A stretch of DNA of 64,000 bases from Paenibacillus ferrarius (lineage in GTDB: Bacteria; Bacillota; Bacilli; Paenibacillales; NBRC-103111), in assembly GCF_002027705.1 (NCBI RefSeq), contig NZ_MBTG01000002.1, positions 124,001-188,000 of the forward strand, written 5' to 3'. Position numbers and translations under genes: made by a program. The notes beneath the pieces are model-generated. The model did no database searches, was not told where the DNA came from, and was given only the letters and a program-made list of their open reading frames with translations. Shown piece by piece: positions 52,653 through 61,701 of this stretch. Numbering within the stretch: position 1 is the stretch's first letter; the number at the start of each line of letters is the position of its first letter.

Positions 52653-53825
52653 CTAACCGCGCAGTGCTTGTTCCAAATCTTCGATAATATCTTCGATATC
52701 TTCCAAGCCAACGGAGTACCGTACTAGTCCGTCTGTAATGCCTCGCAATAAGCGAACTTCCTTCGGCATCGCAGCATGGGACATCATCGCCGGATAGGAG
52801 AGGATGCTTTCAACAGCCCCCAAGCTTACGGCAACGAGCGGGATACGCACTTTGCTGAGCAGCTGCTTGGCACGCGCGCCAGAGCCAACATCGAAGGAAA
52901 CGACAGCGCCATACCCGAGAGACTGCTTCTCGTGTACCGCTCTACGAGGATGATTAGGAAGCCCTGGATAGTAAACAAAGTCGATATCCGGCTGTTCGGA
53001 GAGCCACTGAGCCAGTCTGCGGGCCCCTTTTTCAGATGCTTCCATACGCGCCTGCAAGGTTTTCATTCCGCGAATCAGCAGCCACGAATCTTGAATTCCC
53101 AGAACATTTCCCATGCCATTCTGGATTTGCTTCATCCGGCGTCCCAGACTGTCATTAGCCACTACAGCTAATCCAGCAAGTACGTCACTGTGCCCGCCAA
53201 GGAATTTCGTAGCGCTGTGAAGGACGATATCAATACCCAGCTCAATAGGACGCTGATGGTAAGGTGTCATGAACGTATTATCGAGCATTGTCAGCAAATC
53301 ATGTTCTTTGGCAAAAGCGGCGATTTCGCTAATATCGGTAATTCTCAGTGTTGGATTCGACGGTGTCTCGATGAAGACTGCTTTAGTGTTCGAACGAAGA
53401 GCCGCACGGACTTGAGCGATATCGGTCATGTCTACGAACGTAGATTCAATGCCCATACGGCTCATAATCGTTGTCAGCAACCGATAAGTGCCCCCATATA
53501 CATCTTCCGTACAAATAACGTGATCTCCTTGGGATAGCAGCATTAGCGCGGATGAAATCGCCGCCATGCCTGAAGCGAATGCGAAACCGCGTGTGCCACC
53601 TTCCAGAAGGGCTATGTAGTCTTCCAACGCTTGACGTGTCGGGTTGCCCGAACGCGTGTAATCGTACTCTGGAGAAGTTTCCAAATCTGCTTGATGGAAG
53701 GTCGAGGCTTGGTACAAGGGCACGCTGGATGCCCCTGTCGCCTTATCAATCTCCCCGCCAAAGTGAATCAGTTTCGTTGCGAATTTGCCTTGAGGCTTGC
53801 GTTTGTCATCAGATGGATGGTTCAT
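52653..53825 (-). CDS. metC: Cystathionine beta-lyase MetC
   Basis: 390 residues, Cys/Met-metabolism PLP family. It splits cystathionine to homocysteine. The PLP lysine is in LHSATKFLGGHSDVLAG; YDYTRSGNPTRQALE and the C-terminal RYSVGLEDIEDII are family marks. Its start overlaps the metI stop by four bases. It is closely similar in pattern to MetI, so the split of roles rests on order and comparison with B. subtilis MetI-MetC. Confidence 0.9.
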   Translation of the reverse strand: MNHPSDDKRKPQGKFATKLIHFGGEIDKATGASSVPLYQASTFHQADLETSPEYDYTRSGNPTRQALEDYIALLEGGTRGFAFASGMAAISSALMLLSQGDHVICTEDVYGGTYRLLTTIMSRMGIESTFVDMTDIAQVRAALRSNTKAVFIETPSNPTLRITDISEIAAFAKEHDLLTMLDNTFMTPYHQRPIELGIDIVLHSATKFLGGHSDVLAGLAVVANDSLGRRMKQIQNGMGNVLGIQDSWLLIRGMKTLQARMEASEKGARRLAQWLSEQPDIDFVYYPGLPNHPRRAVHEKQSLGYGAVVSFDVGSGARAKQLLSKVRIPLVAVSLGAVESILSYPAMMSHAAMPKEVRLLRGITDGLVRYSVGLEDIEDIIEDLEQALRG

Positions 53826-54994
53826 GAAAGGGATTCTCCTTCGATTTCGGCTTGTGCTTGACTTAAAGCGTTGGAAAGGTCTGCGATTAAGTCGTCAATA
53901 TGCTCAATACCTACCGAGAACCGCAGAAGACGATCGTCTACACCGATTTGCTGACGAATCTCAAGCGGAATATCCGCATGGGTTTGCACAGCAGGATAAG
54001 TCATTAAAGATTCTACGCCGCCTAAGCTTTCCGCGAAAGCAATCAATTGAATGTGTCGCAGAATCGGTTCAATCAATCTGGCATCCGTTACTTTGAAGGA
54101 GAAAATTCCTGTATTCCCGCTTGATTGTTTATTTTGAATCGCATAACCAGGGTGTGATTCCAACGCTGGGTAGAAGACTTCATCAATGAGTGGATGCTCT
54201 AGCAAGAAATTCGCAATCGCAGTTGCATTCAGCTCATGACGCTCCATGCGCAGCGCGAGTGTCTTCATGCCTCTCATCAAGAGCCAACTGTCTTGCGGCC
54301 CAAGGACGGCTCCGATGGAGTTGTGCAGGAACGCCATTTGCTCGGAAAGCTCTTTGCCCTTCGTCACGATAAGGCCAGCGAGTACGTCATTGTGGCCGCC
54401 CAAATATTTGGTCGCACTATGGATGACGATATCTGCGCCTAATTCGATCGGTCGTTGCAGATATGGCGTCAATAATGTATTGTCAACAATCGACACGATG
54501 CCCTTCTTACGGGCCCAAGTACATACGATTTCGAGATCTGTAATCATCATGAGCGGGTTGGTCGGCGTCTCAATAACCAAACCCTTGGTATTCGGTTGAT
54601 AGGCCGCTTCCAATCCATCCAAATCATTCGTGTCCACATACGAAGCAGTCACACCGAAACGCGACATGATTTTCTCCAGCAAACGGTACGTACCACCATA
54701 TAAATCCAAGGACACAATCAGGTGATCCCCTTGGCTAAAATAAGCAAAAATAGTTTGCAGGGCGGCCATCCCTGAGGAACAAGCAAAGCCTGCATCTCCC
54801 GATTCTAGCTGAGCGATTGCCTCTTCAAGCACTTTGCGCGTAGGGCTTTTGGTACGAGCATAATCAAAGCCAGTGCTTTGACCAAGCTTCGGGTGACGAA
54901 ATGCAGTAGCTTGGTAAATCGGGAAGCTAACAGCCCCCGTAACAGGCTCTTCAATGGAGCCAATTTGGGCGAGACGACTTTCAATTTTCAACAA
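53822..54994 (-). CDS. metI: Cystathionine gamma-synthase / O-acetylhomoserine thiolyase MetI
   Basis: 390 residues, same PLP family. It joins cysteine (or sulfide) to O-acetylhomoserine. FDYARTKSPTRKVLE, the PLP Lys in IHSATKYLGGHNDVLAG, and RFSVGIEHIDDLI are present. The start is TTG at 54994 with AGGAGG eight bases upstream; no ATG is suitably placed. Second gene of the SAM-riboswitch operon. Confidence 0.9.
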   Translation of the reverse strand: MLKIESRLAQIGSIEEPVTGAVSFPIYQATAFRHPKLGQSTGFDYARTKSPTRKVLEEAIAQLESGDAGFACSSGMAALQTIFAYFSQGDHLIVSLDLYGGTYRLLEKIMSRFGVTASYVDTNDLDGLEAAYQPNTKGLVIETPTNPLMMITDLEIVCTWARKKGIVSIVDNTLLTPYLQRPIELGADIVIHSATKYLGGHNDVLAGLIVTKGKELSEQMAFLHNSIGAVLGPQDSWLLMRGMKTLALRMERHELNATAIANFLLEHPLIDEVFYPALESHPGYAIQNKQSSGNTGIFSFKVTDARLIEPILRHIQLIAFAESLGGVESLMTYPAVQTHADIPLEIRQQIGVDDRLLRFSVGIEHIDDLIADLSNALSQAQAEIEGESLS

Positions 54995-55027
54995 CGGGAG
55001 TTCCTCCTCAGGGATATGGTTTCAATT

Positions 55028-55972
55028 TTACAATTGTGAGCTAGCCCAGCTTTCATTGATGTTCACATTTAATTCAAAAGGTGTTTCTTGATACACGTAG
55101 TAATTCAGCCAATTAGAGAACAGCAGGTTCGCATGGGCTCTCCATGAATTATAAGGCTTCCTGCTTGGATCATTATTCGGGTAATAATTGCGCGGAATCT
55201 CAATATTAAGCCCCTTGCTTACGTCGCGATCGTACTCCCATTTCAAAGAATCTGCATCATATTCTGAATGGCCTGTGACGAAAATATGTTTCCCGTCACG
55301 CGTCGCCGCGATGTAGACACCCGATTCTTCGGATTCTGCCAAAATCTCCAAGTCCGAACATCGAACAATATCTTCACGTTGAATGTCCGTGTGACGCGAT
55401 TGAGGGACATTGAAAACCTCATCAAAGCCGCGCAGCAGCTTCGTATTCGGTACGCCAACGGTATGTGGGAACACACCGAACATCTTTTGATCCAGAGCGA
55501 CCTTGCGCACACCGAAGTGATGATATAAGCCAGCCTGTGCTGCCCAGCAAATATGCAAGGTGGACGTAACATTTTGCTTGCTCCAGTTCAGAATTTGCGT
55601 CAACTCTTCCCAGTACGTCACATCTTCGAATTCCATTTGTTCAACTGGTGCACCTGTAATAATCATGCCATCCAGCTTCTCATCTTTAATATCGTCAAAC
55701 GTTTTATAGAACATTTCCAAGTGCTCAGCAGACGTGTTCTTTGAAGTATGAGTTTTGGGATGCAAAAGGACGAATTCCACCTGCAGCGGTGTATTTCCAA
55801 TCAAACGCAGCAATTGCGTCTCCGTCGTTTCCTTCGTTGGCATTAAGTTGAGCAAAGCAATGCGAAGTGGACGTATATCCTGGTGATACGCGACGGATTC
55901 ATCCATAGTGAAGATGTTCTCTTGATTTAAAATTTCTTTGGCTGGCAGGTTGTCTGGAATCTTGATCGGCAT
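55028..55972 (-). CDS. metA: Homoserine O-acetyltransferase, MetA family
   Basis: 314 residues. The catalytic Cys142 lies in [10 protein letters not shown], and [17 protein letters not shown] supplies the His/Glu. Residue 111 is Glu (GAPVEQ), which in this family favours acetyl-CoA over succinyl-CoA, so the product is O-acetylhomoserine for MetI. ATG at 55972 follows AAAGGAG. First gene of metA-metI-metC, directly under the SAM riboswitch. Confidence 0.94.
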   Translation of the reverse strand: MPIKIPDNLPAKEILNQENIFTMDESVAYHQDIRPLRIALLNLMPTKETTETQLLRLIGNTPLQVEFVLLHPKTHTSKNTSAEHLEMFYKTFDDIKDEKLDGMIITGAPVEQMEFEDVTYWEELTQILNWSKQNVTSTLHICWAAQAGLYHHFGVRKVALDQKMFGVFPHTVGVPNTKLLRGFDEVFNVPQSRHTDIQREDIVRCSDLEILAESEESGVYIAATRDGKHIFVTGHSEYDADSLKWEYDRDVSKGLNIEIPRNYYPNNDPSRKPYNSWRAHANLLFSNWLNYYVYQETPFELNVNINESWASSQL

Positions 55973-56018
55973 CCTGTTCACTCCTTTTCATAAGGGTTCA
56001 TATAGGCTGTAAATGCAA

Positions 56019-56202
56019 AAATGACCTTCTCTGGGATCAGAGAAAGGCCATGGAAAGTCAAAGTCAATGTCCTTCTCTTATCTCCCAGATTCGCGATGAT
56101 TCGCGTTTCCGCAAGAATTAGCACCGTGCATTCCTTTGTTTCCAAAGGTTTGTCGGTTGCCGGGTGTCATAGGGCTAGTCCCTCCACCTACTCTTGATAA
56201 GA
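56019..56202 (-). ncRNA. SAM-I (S-box) riboswitch of the met operon
   Basis: Minus strand begins CTTATCAAGAGTAGGTGGAG, continues GGGACTAGCCCTATGACACC and CGGCAACC, has GGTGCTAATTC, and ends with a terminator (CCTTTCTCTG with CAGAGAAGG, then TTTTT). S-adenosylmethionine binding stops transcription. Confidence 0.97.
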
Positions 56203-56227
56203 AAATGTAACGTATGCGATTAAAAAT

Positions 56228-56256
56228 ATCATAGCTATAAACGCAGGGAAAGTCAA
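56228..56256 (-). promoter_or_regulatory. met operon promoter
   Basis: TTGACT (56251-56256), a 17-bp spacer and TATGAT (56228-56233), placing the start at about 56221, just before the riboswitch. Confidence 0.75.
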
Positions 56257-56296
56257 GGCGTTTTGTGGCTGTAAAAAGGGATAAATAAGAGAGAAT

Positions 56297-56346
56297 TTGC
56301 CAGGGGTTGTCTACCTGTGTTATGCTTGATACGAATCGTATCAAGC
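56297..56346 (+). promoter_or_regulatory. Promoter and 23-bp palindromic operator candidate
   Basis: GCTTGATACGA-A-TCGTATCAAGC (56324-56346) has perfect 11-bp arms. It overlaps a candidate promoter (TTGCCA 56297-56302, 18-bp spacer, TATGCT 56321-56326). A repressor bound here would block the 75-residue gene at 56444. Confidence 0.5.
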
Positions 56347-56443
56347 GATGATGTTTAAACGGAGGCTGATTACGGGTACATATATATCAAACTGTATGTC
56401 CATTCAACGCACGCAAAATTGATGCTTAGAAAAGAGGTCCATT

Positions 56444-56671
56444 ATGACAACCCAAACATCGGATCATTTCTCCGCCTTCGCTTCCTTAAATCGCTATTTC
56501 GCCTTATCTCAGACGTCCAAACCTACCTTGCAGCAAGCTGAAGAGGCCGCTGCCCAGCTATATCTCATCTATGGCGCTGCCAGTGAAGAGGAGCTGCTCC
56601 AGAAAGCAGATTCTGAAATAATTGAAATCTACACCGAAACGAAAAACAAGATTTTCAATGCCGCCATGTAA
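56444..56671 (+). CDS. Small hypothetical protein
   Basis: 75 residues, not recognised. Soluble and helical, acidic C-terminal half (EEELLQKADSEIIEIYTETK). Site GAGGT lies before ATG and a clear terminator follows, so it is a real monocistronic gene. Confidence 0.65.
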   Translation: MTTQTSDHFSAFASLNRYFALSQTSKPTLQQAEEAAAQLYLIYGAASEEELLQKADSEIIEIYTETKNKIFNAAM

Positions 56672-56692
56672 TTTCATGGCGGTTATTTTTTT
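56661..56692 (+). terminator. Terminator of the 75-residue gene
   Basis: CCGCCATG pairs with CATGGCGG and is followed by ATTTTTTT; it starts within the last codons of the gene. Confidence 0.85.
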
Positions 56693-56762
56693 GACACGAA
56701 TCCAGCCTATTTCCCATATTGTATCTAAGCAGCAAATCCCGCGGAAAATCAAACTTTTTGTC

Positions 56763-56791
56763 TTGAAAGAGGATATTCGAAGGGTTATACT
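56763..56791 (+). promoter_or_regulatory. corA promoter
   Basis: TTGAAA (56763-56768), a 17-bp spacer and TATACT (56786-56791). It predicts a leader of about 180 bases before corA. Confidence 0.65.
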
Positions 56792-56834
56792 AGACAAGTA
56801 TTATTTGACACGGACGATAAAGGGGGGCATACGT

Positions 56835-56936
56835 TTGGACGGAGAACCGAGGAGTTGCACCGGCAAATTAAGAGAACAATTTCATAGTGTAGGAATGCAG
56901 TCGGTTCTTTCTTCATCCGTAGCCTCGCGCAATTGA
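56835..56936 (+). CDS. Candidate leader peptide upstream of corA
   Basis: A 33-residue frame opening TTG with AGGGGGG seven bases upstream (MDGEPRSCTGKLREQF then HSVGMQSVL and SSSVASRN). Its last third lies in the 5' arm of a long hairpin (56899-56953: CAGTCGGTT with AACCGACTG) placed just before the corA ribosome site. Translation of it could alter that hairpin. Coding status is uncertain. Confidence 0.3.
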   Translation: MDGEPRSCTGKLREQFHSVGMQSVLSSSVASRN

Positions 56937-56976
56937 TGAACCTAACCGACTGATTCCATTCAAAGGGGTGGATCAG

Positions 56977-57912
56977 ATGAAAACACGTTGGGTTCAAGAT
57001 GGCATATTTACGTTAGTAGATGACGTGTCTATCGCACTTACACCACCAACAAGAGGCTTTTATTGGATTGACGCAGGGATTGAGGATTTAGAGCTTCTAC
57101 AGCCTATGTTCCATCTTCATGATCTAGCCGTCGAGGATTGTTTAAGTGAAGAAGAGCAGCGTCCTAAGATTGAGATTTATGATTCGCATTATTTCATTGT
57201 CATTAACAGCATTCGATTCGATGATGAAGAAATTTTTCTTCGCGCACTCAATATATTTCTAAGCAAACATGTCATAATTACGGTTACCCGGCAAAAAATT
57301 AATGAAATTCGCGCTTTGAAGCCTTTTCTTTGGGAAGAGGAAGTCAACAGCGCTGATCGGTTCCTCTATCATCTCGTCGATCTTGTCGTCGATAACTACG
57401 TCGCGGTTGGCGATCGAATTGAAGCGAAGATCGAAAAGCTTGAAGAAGACATCCTCATGGCCACGAAGAAATCCCATCTGAATGAAATTATTGGACTTCG
57501 TTCCGAAATACTCTGGCTCAAAAAAGTACTTGTGCCTCAGCGAGACGTCATTGGGACACTAGGCAAAAAAGAGCTTCGGCTGATTGACCATCAGCTCCAG
57601 AAGTATTTTGGCGATATTTATGAAAATGCCGTAAAAATTGTCGATACGTTCGATACGCTGCGCGATCTGATGGGCAACTTGCGAGAAGCCTATCAATCCA
57701 GCGTCGCTAACCGAGCGAATGATATTATGCGCGTCTTCACTGCGCTGACAACGATTTTCATGCCCTTAACCTTCATCACCGGTGTGTTCGGGATGAATTT
57801 CGATAATATTCTTGGACTTCATGTCGCCCACGGCGATGAAATCGTGCTAGCTTTTATGGGAGCGCTGGGTATTGCCATGTACGTTTTGTTCCGTAAGAAA
57901 GAATGGCTATGA
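56977..57912 (+). CDS. corA: CorA-type magnesium/cobalt transporter
   Basis: 311 residues. A large cytoplasmic N-terminal funnel is followed by two C-terminal membrane helices, with the selectivity motif GMN in ITGVFGMNFDN. It forms a pentameric Mg2+ channel. ATG at 56977 has AAAGGGG eight bases upstream; the nearby GTG at 56968 overlaps that site. Preceded by a structured leader, followed by a terminator. Confidence 0.95.
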   Translation: MKTRWVQDGIFTLVDDVSIALTPPTRGFYWIDAGIEDLELLQPMFHLHDLAVEDCLSEEEQRPKIEIYDSHYFIVINSIRFDDEEIFLRALNIFLSKHVIITVTRQKINEIRALKPFLWEEEVNSADRFLYHLVDLVVDNYVAVGDRIEAKIEKLEEDILMATKKSHLNEIIGLRSEILWLKKVLVPQRDVIGTLGKKELRLIDHQLQKYFGDIYENAVKIVDTFDTLRDLMGNLREAYQSSVANRANDIMRVFTALTTIFMPLTFITGVFGMNFDNILGLHVAHGDEIVLAFMGALGIAMYVLFRKKEWL

Positions 57913-57937
57913 GTACCTGCTCAATAGAACAAAGGAT

Positions 57938-57981
57938 AAGGGCTTCTTGAAAGCAGCTTGCTGCGGACAAGGAGCCCTTTT
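57938..57981 (+). terminator. Terminator of corA
   Basis: GGGCTTCTTG pairs with CAAGGAGCCC, followed by TTTTG. Confidence 0.75.
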
Positions 57982-57989
57982 GAGTATGA

Positions 57990-59249
57990 CTAGCTCAACT
58001 TGAGTCTAACGAACTTCCGTTTACCGACCTGGACGATATCGCCATCCATCGGTGTTATTTTCGCATGGATAGCGGCAATTTTCTGCTCATTGATTTTCAC
58101 GGCACCTTGTTCCACACTGCGCCTTGCTTCCCCATTGGAAGCCTGCAAGTCGAGCGCCACCAGAAGCTGAATAATGGAGATCTGTCCTTCTTCCAGCAGA
58201 TTGACTCTCAGCAGTTGCTCCTCAATCTCACCTGGCAAAGCCTTCTTTTGAAACACCGTAATAAAATGCTGTTCCGCTTCATCTGCTGCTTGAGCGCCAT
58301 GATACATGCTCACATACGATTTGGCTAATTTCATCTTGGCATCTCTCGGATGAATCGTACCCTCCTCTAAACCTTGACGCAGCTCTTGCAAATCTGTATG
58401 GGACAAAGTTGTTGTAAGCTCGTAGTACTTGAGCATGAGCGTATCCGGAATGGACATCGTTTTGCCGAAAATATCATTCGAATGCTCATCGATGCCAATG
58501 TAATTACGCAGGCTTTTACTCATTTTCTGAACACCATCAAGTCCTTCAAGCAGCGGCATCATGATAGCGACCTGTCCCTCTTTCATTTCATAGGCTCCCT
58601 GCAGCGTCCGGCCCATCAAAATATTGAAGGTTTGATCCGTTCCCCCCAGCTCAATATCCGTTTCGAGGGATACCGAGTCATAGCCCTGCATCAAGGGATA
58701 GAAAAACTCATGCACATGGATCGGCTGATTGGCAGCGTACCTTTTGGCAAAATCATCACGTTCCAGCATACGTGCCACGGTGACTTTCCCCGCTAGCTTA
58801 AGTACATCATCAAACTTCAGCTCACCCAGCCATGCGGAGTTATAGTAAAAAGTCGTTTTGCTTAGATCCAATATTTTCGTCAATTGAGTCTGATACGTCT
58901 GTGCGTTGCGCTGCACATCCTCTTCAGAAAGCTGCTTGCGCGTTTCGGATTTACCCGTCGGGTCCCCAATCCTCCCTGTGAAATCTCCAATAATGAGCTG
59001 CACCTCATGACCCAAATCCTGAAATTGACGCAGCTTCTGCAGAACCACCGTATGACCGATATGGATATCCGGGGCGGAGGGATCAAGTCCCAGCTTTACC
59101 TTTAGCGGAATTCCGCTAACGACGGCTTTCATAACTTTCTGCTTAAGCGCCTCTTCCGGCACGATATCTGCAGCTCCACGCTTAATAATATGCAGCTGCC
59201 GCTGCACCTCTTGCTGCTGTTCATCCGTTAATTGCTGCCATGTCATCAT
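57990..59249 (-). CDS. tyrS: Tyrosine-tRNA ligase
   Basis: 419 residues, class I synthetase. HIGH motif in PDIHIGHTVVLQK, KMSKS motif in QKMSKSLRNYIGI, and a C-terminal S4 RNA-binding domain (SNGEARRSVEQGAVKINEQK). ATG at 59249 has GGAGG nine bases upstream; a second ATG follows at once. Regulated by the T-box leader. Confidence 0.96.
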   Translation of the reverse strand: MMTWQQLTDEQQQEVQRQLHIIKRGAADIVPEEALKQKVMKAVVSGIPLKVKLGLDPSAPDIHIGHTVVLQKLRQFQDLGHEVQLIIGDFTGRIGDPTGKSETRKQLSEEDVQRNAQTYQTQLTKILDLSKTTFYYNSAWLGELKFDDVLKLAGKVTVARMLERDDFAKRYAANQPIHVHEFFYPLMQGYDSVSLETDIELGGTDQTFNILMGRTLQGAYEMKEGQVAIMMPLLEGLDGVQKMSKSLRNYIGIDEHSNDIFGKTMSIPDTLMLKYYELTTTLSHTDLQELRQGLEEGTIHPRDAKMKLAKSYVSMYHGAQAADEAEQHFITVFQKKALPGEIEEQLLRVNLLEEGQISIIQLLVALDLQASNGEARRSVEQGAVKINEQKIAAIHAKITPMDGDIVQVGKRKFVRLKLS

Positions 59250-59273
59250 ACCTTCATTCCTCCTTCTAAGAAA

Positions 59274-59585
59274 ACAAAAAGAGACAATCTCCTCGTCCAC
59301 AAAGGGACGAGAACATTGTCTCGCGGTACCACCCTAATTAAAGAAATACGCATGGAGATCTCCACATCGTATGTTCTTTCACTTAGTTGAATAACGACAT
59401 ATGAATGCCGGGTTTAAGCTACTGATGCCCGCAATGAGCATGTTCCCTCAACCAACTCAGAACTGTAATTCGAAGCTATGCTTGCATCGGTTCGCACCAT
59501 CCACCGACTCTCTGCTGCAGCGGCATTTCTCCTACTCAGGGCCTTGCCCATGTTCGTCATCGCTTTGACTAATATTCAGATTATT
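59274..59585 (-). ncRNA. T-box leader of tyrS
   Basis: The T-box AGGGTGGTACCGCGA lies at 59321-59335. The terminator stem GAGACAATGTTCTCGTCC with GGACGAGGAGATTGTCTC is followed by TTTTT. A TAC triplet in GAATTACAGTTC (59465-59467) is a good candidate specifier for tyrosine. Confidence 0.92.
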
Positions 59586-59590
59586 GATTA

Positions 59591-59619
59591 TTTAAACACA
59601 ATCACTCCGTCTCTGTCAA
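59591..59619 (-). promoter_or_regulatory. tyrS promoter
   Basis: TTGACA (59614-59619), a 17-bp spacer and TTTAAA (59591-59596), just downstream of the stop codon of the HRDC gene. Confidence 0.5.
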
Positions 59620-59621
59620 CC

Positions 59622-60635
59622 TTAGCTTGCGGCTTGGGAGGCGAGATTCTCCTTCTCCCGGCGAAAACGCAGACGCAGTAATCGCAGCCATTCGTAGGCG
59701 CGGTCCAGCTCCTTCCCTTTGAGCTCCTCCGTCCCCATAATACGCTGAAGAACCGGCTTCAAATAACGGTCACCTTCCGATTCGAAGGCGCTCCATGCCT
59801 TGATGTGCTCTTCCTCCGGGACAGATGTCAGTTCCGCTTCCACCAGCGGATCCATATCGTAGCCTTCCCGATCAAGCTCCTCCACCCAGAGCAGAAGCTC
59901 CCTGCGCGGCAGCGTCAGAACCGCTTGGAGATCAGCCAAGCTGCCCCCGCCTGCAACGATCTCCAACAGCTTGCGCTTGCTGACCTCGCGGTCAAGCTCC
60001 ATGCGCAGCTTCTGCTCCTTCTGGGCAAGAAGCCATGACTCAAACTTGGCTGTATCTACGTTCTTCGCTACCCAATCCAGAGGAAAGCCGCTCGCTCGTG
60101 TATACTCCGCTGTGAAACGAAGCACATCCGCCGCGTACATCGTCGTCTTCTGTTCGCCAAACCCCGGAATTTGCTGCAGCTCTTCCTTGCTCTGCGGCAA
60201 AAAGACGGAAATCATGCGCAGCACACGGTTCGTTGCCAGTATATATGGAGCTTTCCCTTCGCGGGAAGCTTGCTCCCTTCTCCACGCTCGCAGTTCTTCA
60301 TATACCTCTTCGCTTGGATTTTCTTCGCAATAGTAGGTCAGCATCTGAGTCATTCGAGCCTTGCCGGACAATGTTTGTGATGATTCCAAATCCGTGCTGA
60401 CTAACGGGCGGAAGCCAACCCGCACCTTCTCCCTCAGTCCATTGCGGAACGCGCTCAGCATCTCGTCCCAGCTCATGCCCTGATACCACTGATCCTGCTG
60501 CAGCCTGCCCCCCTGATCCGGCTCACTCCATAAGACGCTCCAGATCCCTTGCTCTTCCCCAATCGACACTTGCGCCGAAATTACGCGATTACCCCCCGCT
60601 TCCTTCTCTAACGTGTTCACAAATACAATGTTCAT
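59622..60635 (-). CDS. HRDC-domain protein
   Basis: 337 residues. An HRDC domain occupies about 105-175 (YEELRAWRREQASREGK, RVLRMISVFLPQSKEELQQ, IPGFGEQKTTMYAADVL). This domain is a nucleic-acid-binding module of RecQ helicases and RNase D, but no helicase or nuclease domain is present. The C-terminal half is helical with a winged-helix-like repeat region. ATG at 60635 is fixed by GGAGG upstream. Confidence 0.82.
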   Translation of the reverse strand: MNIVFVNTLEKEAGGNRVISAQVSIGEEQGIWSVLWSEPDQGGRLQQDQWYQGMSWDEMLSAFRNGLREKVRVGFRPLVSTDLESSQTLSGKARMTQMLTYYCEENPSEEVYEELRAWRREQASREGKAPYILATNRVLRMISVFLPQSKEELQQIPGFGEQKTTMYAADVLRFTAEYTRASGFPLDWVAKNVDTAKFESWLLAQKEQKLRMELDREVSKRKLLEIVAGGGSLADLQAVLTLPRRELLLWVEELDREGYDMDPLVEAELTSVPEEEHIKAWSAFESEGDRYLKPVLQRIMGTEELKGKELDRAYEWLRLLRLRFRREKENLASQAAS

Positions 60636-60671
60636 CCATTCTCCTCCAAACATCCCGAGATTAGTTTCAGA

Positions 60672-60713
60672 AAACGAAAAAGCACCCAATCAGCGCTAGG
60701 CTGAAAAGGTGCT
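60672..60713 (-). terminator. Hairpin with T run in the leader of the HRDC gene
   Basis: Minus strand AGCACC pairs with GGTGCT, inner CAGC with GCTG, followed by TTTTTCGTTTT. As it lies upstream of the HRDC start with no minus gene before it, it may act as an attenuator. Confidence 0.5.
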
Positions 60714-60832
60714 TCCCTCTTCCTAATATCCAAATCATACCATGTATGGCAGCTTGGCGCAAGATATGTTTTGTTGACAGGCTGACTTCGGTTATAATGA
60801 ATAACATACTAGAAAGTGAATGGAGGACCCTC

Positions 60833-61126
60833 ATGTCTGATTACGACTTTTTATACGATCATCAGGAAGAAACGACAACAAGGTTCGTCTGTTTCGTAGG
60901 CAATGCTTTGCACCGGTTCGATCTTGCCATTATGACAACAACTCGTTATTTCGGGAAAAAACTTGTTATTGATTTACAATCCGGACGCAGCGCTGTTATT
61001 GGTCCCGACGATCTGGCTGAAGAAGGATATCTGGAGTACGTGTTTAAGCTAAATGAAGAACAAGCACTGGAACTGAATGAGTTCTTGTCGCAAATTATCG
61101 GTTCCATTCATTTCACGGATATTTAA
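60833..61126 (+). CDS. DUF3055 family protein
   Basis: 97 residues. The conserved opening SDYDFLYDHQEETTTRFVCF, then TTTRYFGKKLVIDLQSGR and GPDDLAEEGYLEYVF, match DUF3055 proteins of bacilli, small cytoplasmic proteins of unknown function. ATG at 60833 has GGAGG six bases upstream. A GGTTATAAT -10 lies at 60790-60798. Confidence 0.8.
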   Translation: MSDYDFLYDHQEETTTRFVCFVGNALHRFDLAIMTTTRYFGKKLVIDLQSGRSAVIGPDDLAEEGYLEYVFKLNEEQALELNEFLSQIIGSIHFTDI

Positions 61127-61184
61127 GCGCCGCTTGGGGGACACTGGAAAAAGCTTGAGCAACCCTGAAGAGGAGGCTTTTTCC

Positions 61185-61502
61185 ATGAAAAACGAATCCA
61201 TAAAAGACGAGAAACCACGAGCAGTCGGCTTTATATCTGAGGATCGTGATATCTACACCGATTTGGAAACCGTTGAATCCCAGCGCAATGATCTTATTCC
61301 GGAAGAATTCCCGGAAGGTCCTTATGGTACTAATTTGACTACCGAAAGCCTTGGAAAAAGCTCGCCATGGCGAGAAGATCAACGCCCGCCCAACCGTTTC
61401 TCTTACGAGAATCGCGAGCTTCACGAAGGTATTAAACGGGATTATCCAGGCGAAGACGACAACCGGAATGAACCCGCGAATAGCGAAAATGCATCTAAAT
61501 AA
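61185..61502 (+). CDS. Hydrophilic hypothetical protein
   Basis: 105 residues, very polar (Glu, Asp, Arg, Asn), probably disordered: KPRAVGFISEDRDIYTDLET, EEFPEGPYGTNLTTESLGK, GIKRDYPGEDDNRNE. Not recognised. GAGGAGG lies eight bases before ATG. It follows the DUF3055 gene by 58 bases and ends at a terminator, forming a likely two-gene unit. Confidence 0.7.
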   Translation: MKNESIKDEKPRAVGFISEDRDIYTDLETVESQRNDLIPEEFPEGPYGTNLTTESLGKSSPWREDQRPPNRFSYENRELHEGIKRDYPGEDDNRNEPANSENASK

Positions 61503-61543
61503 AAAGGGCCAAACGTTTGTTTATCAAGCGTTTGGCTCTTTTG
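61503..61543 (+). terminator. Terminator after the hydrophilic protein gene
   Basis: GGGCCAAACG pairs with CGTTTGGCTC, then TTTTG. Confidence 0.8.
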
Positions 61544-61701
61544 CGTTATTTTTCAGCACTCCCACAGTGACCAAGAGACCGCTCAGGCATTTATCAACCT
61601 GCGTACCATGCTGCTGAAAGAATCCCCTCACCTGCCTGCACAATCGATCATCGGGATCATCAAGCTCGCATCGCGCATGCTATATCGTCTACTACTCTTC
61701 T

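Noticed and set aside
56798..56976. Mg2+ riboswitch (M-box) before corA
   Set aside because: None of the conserved M-box blocks could be found in the leader; only a hairpin and a short frame are visible.
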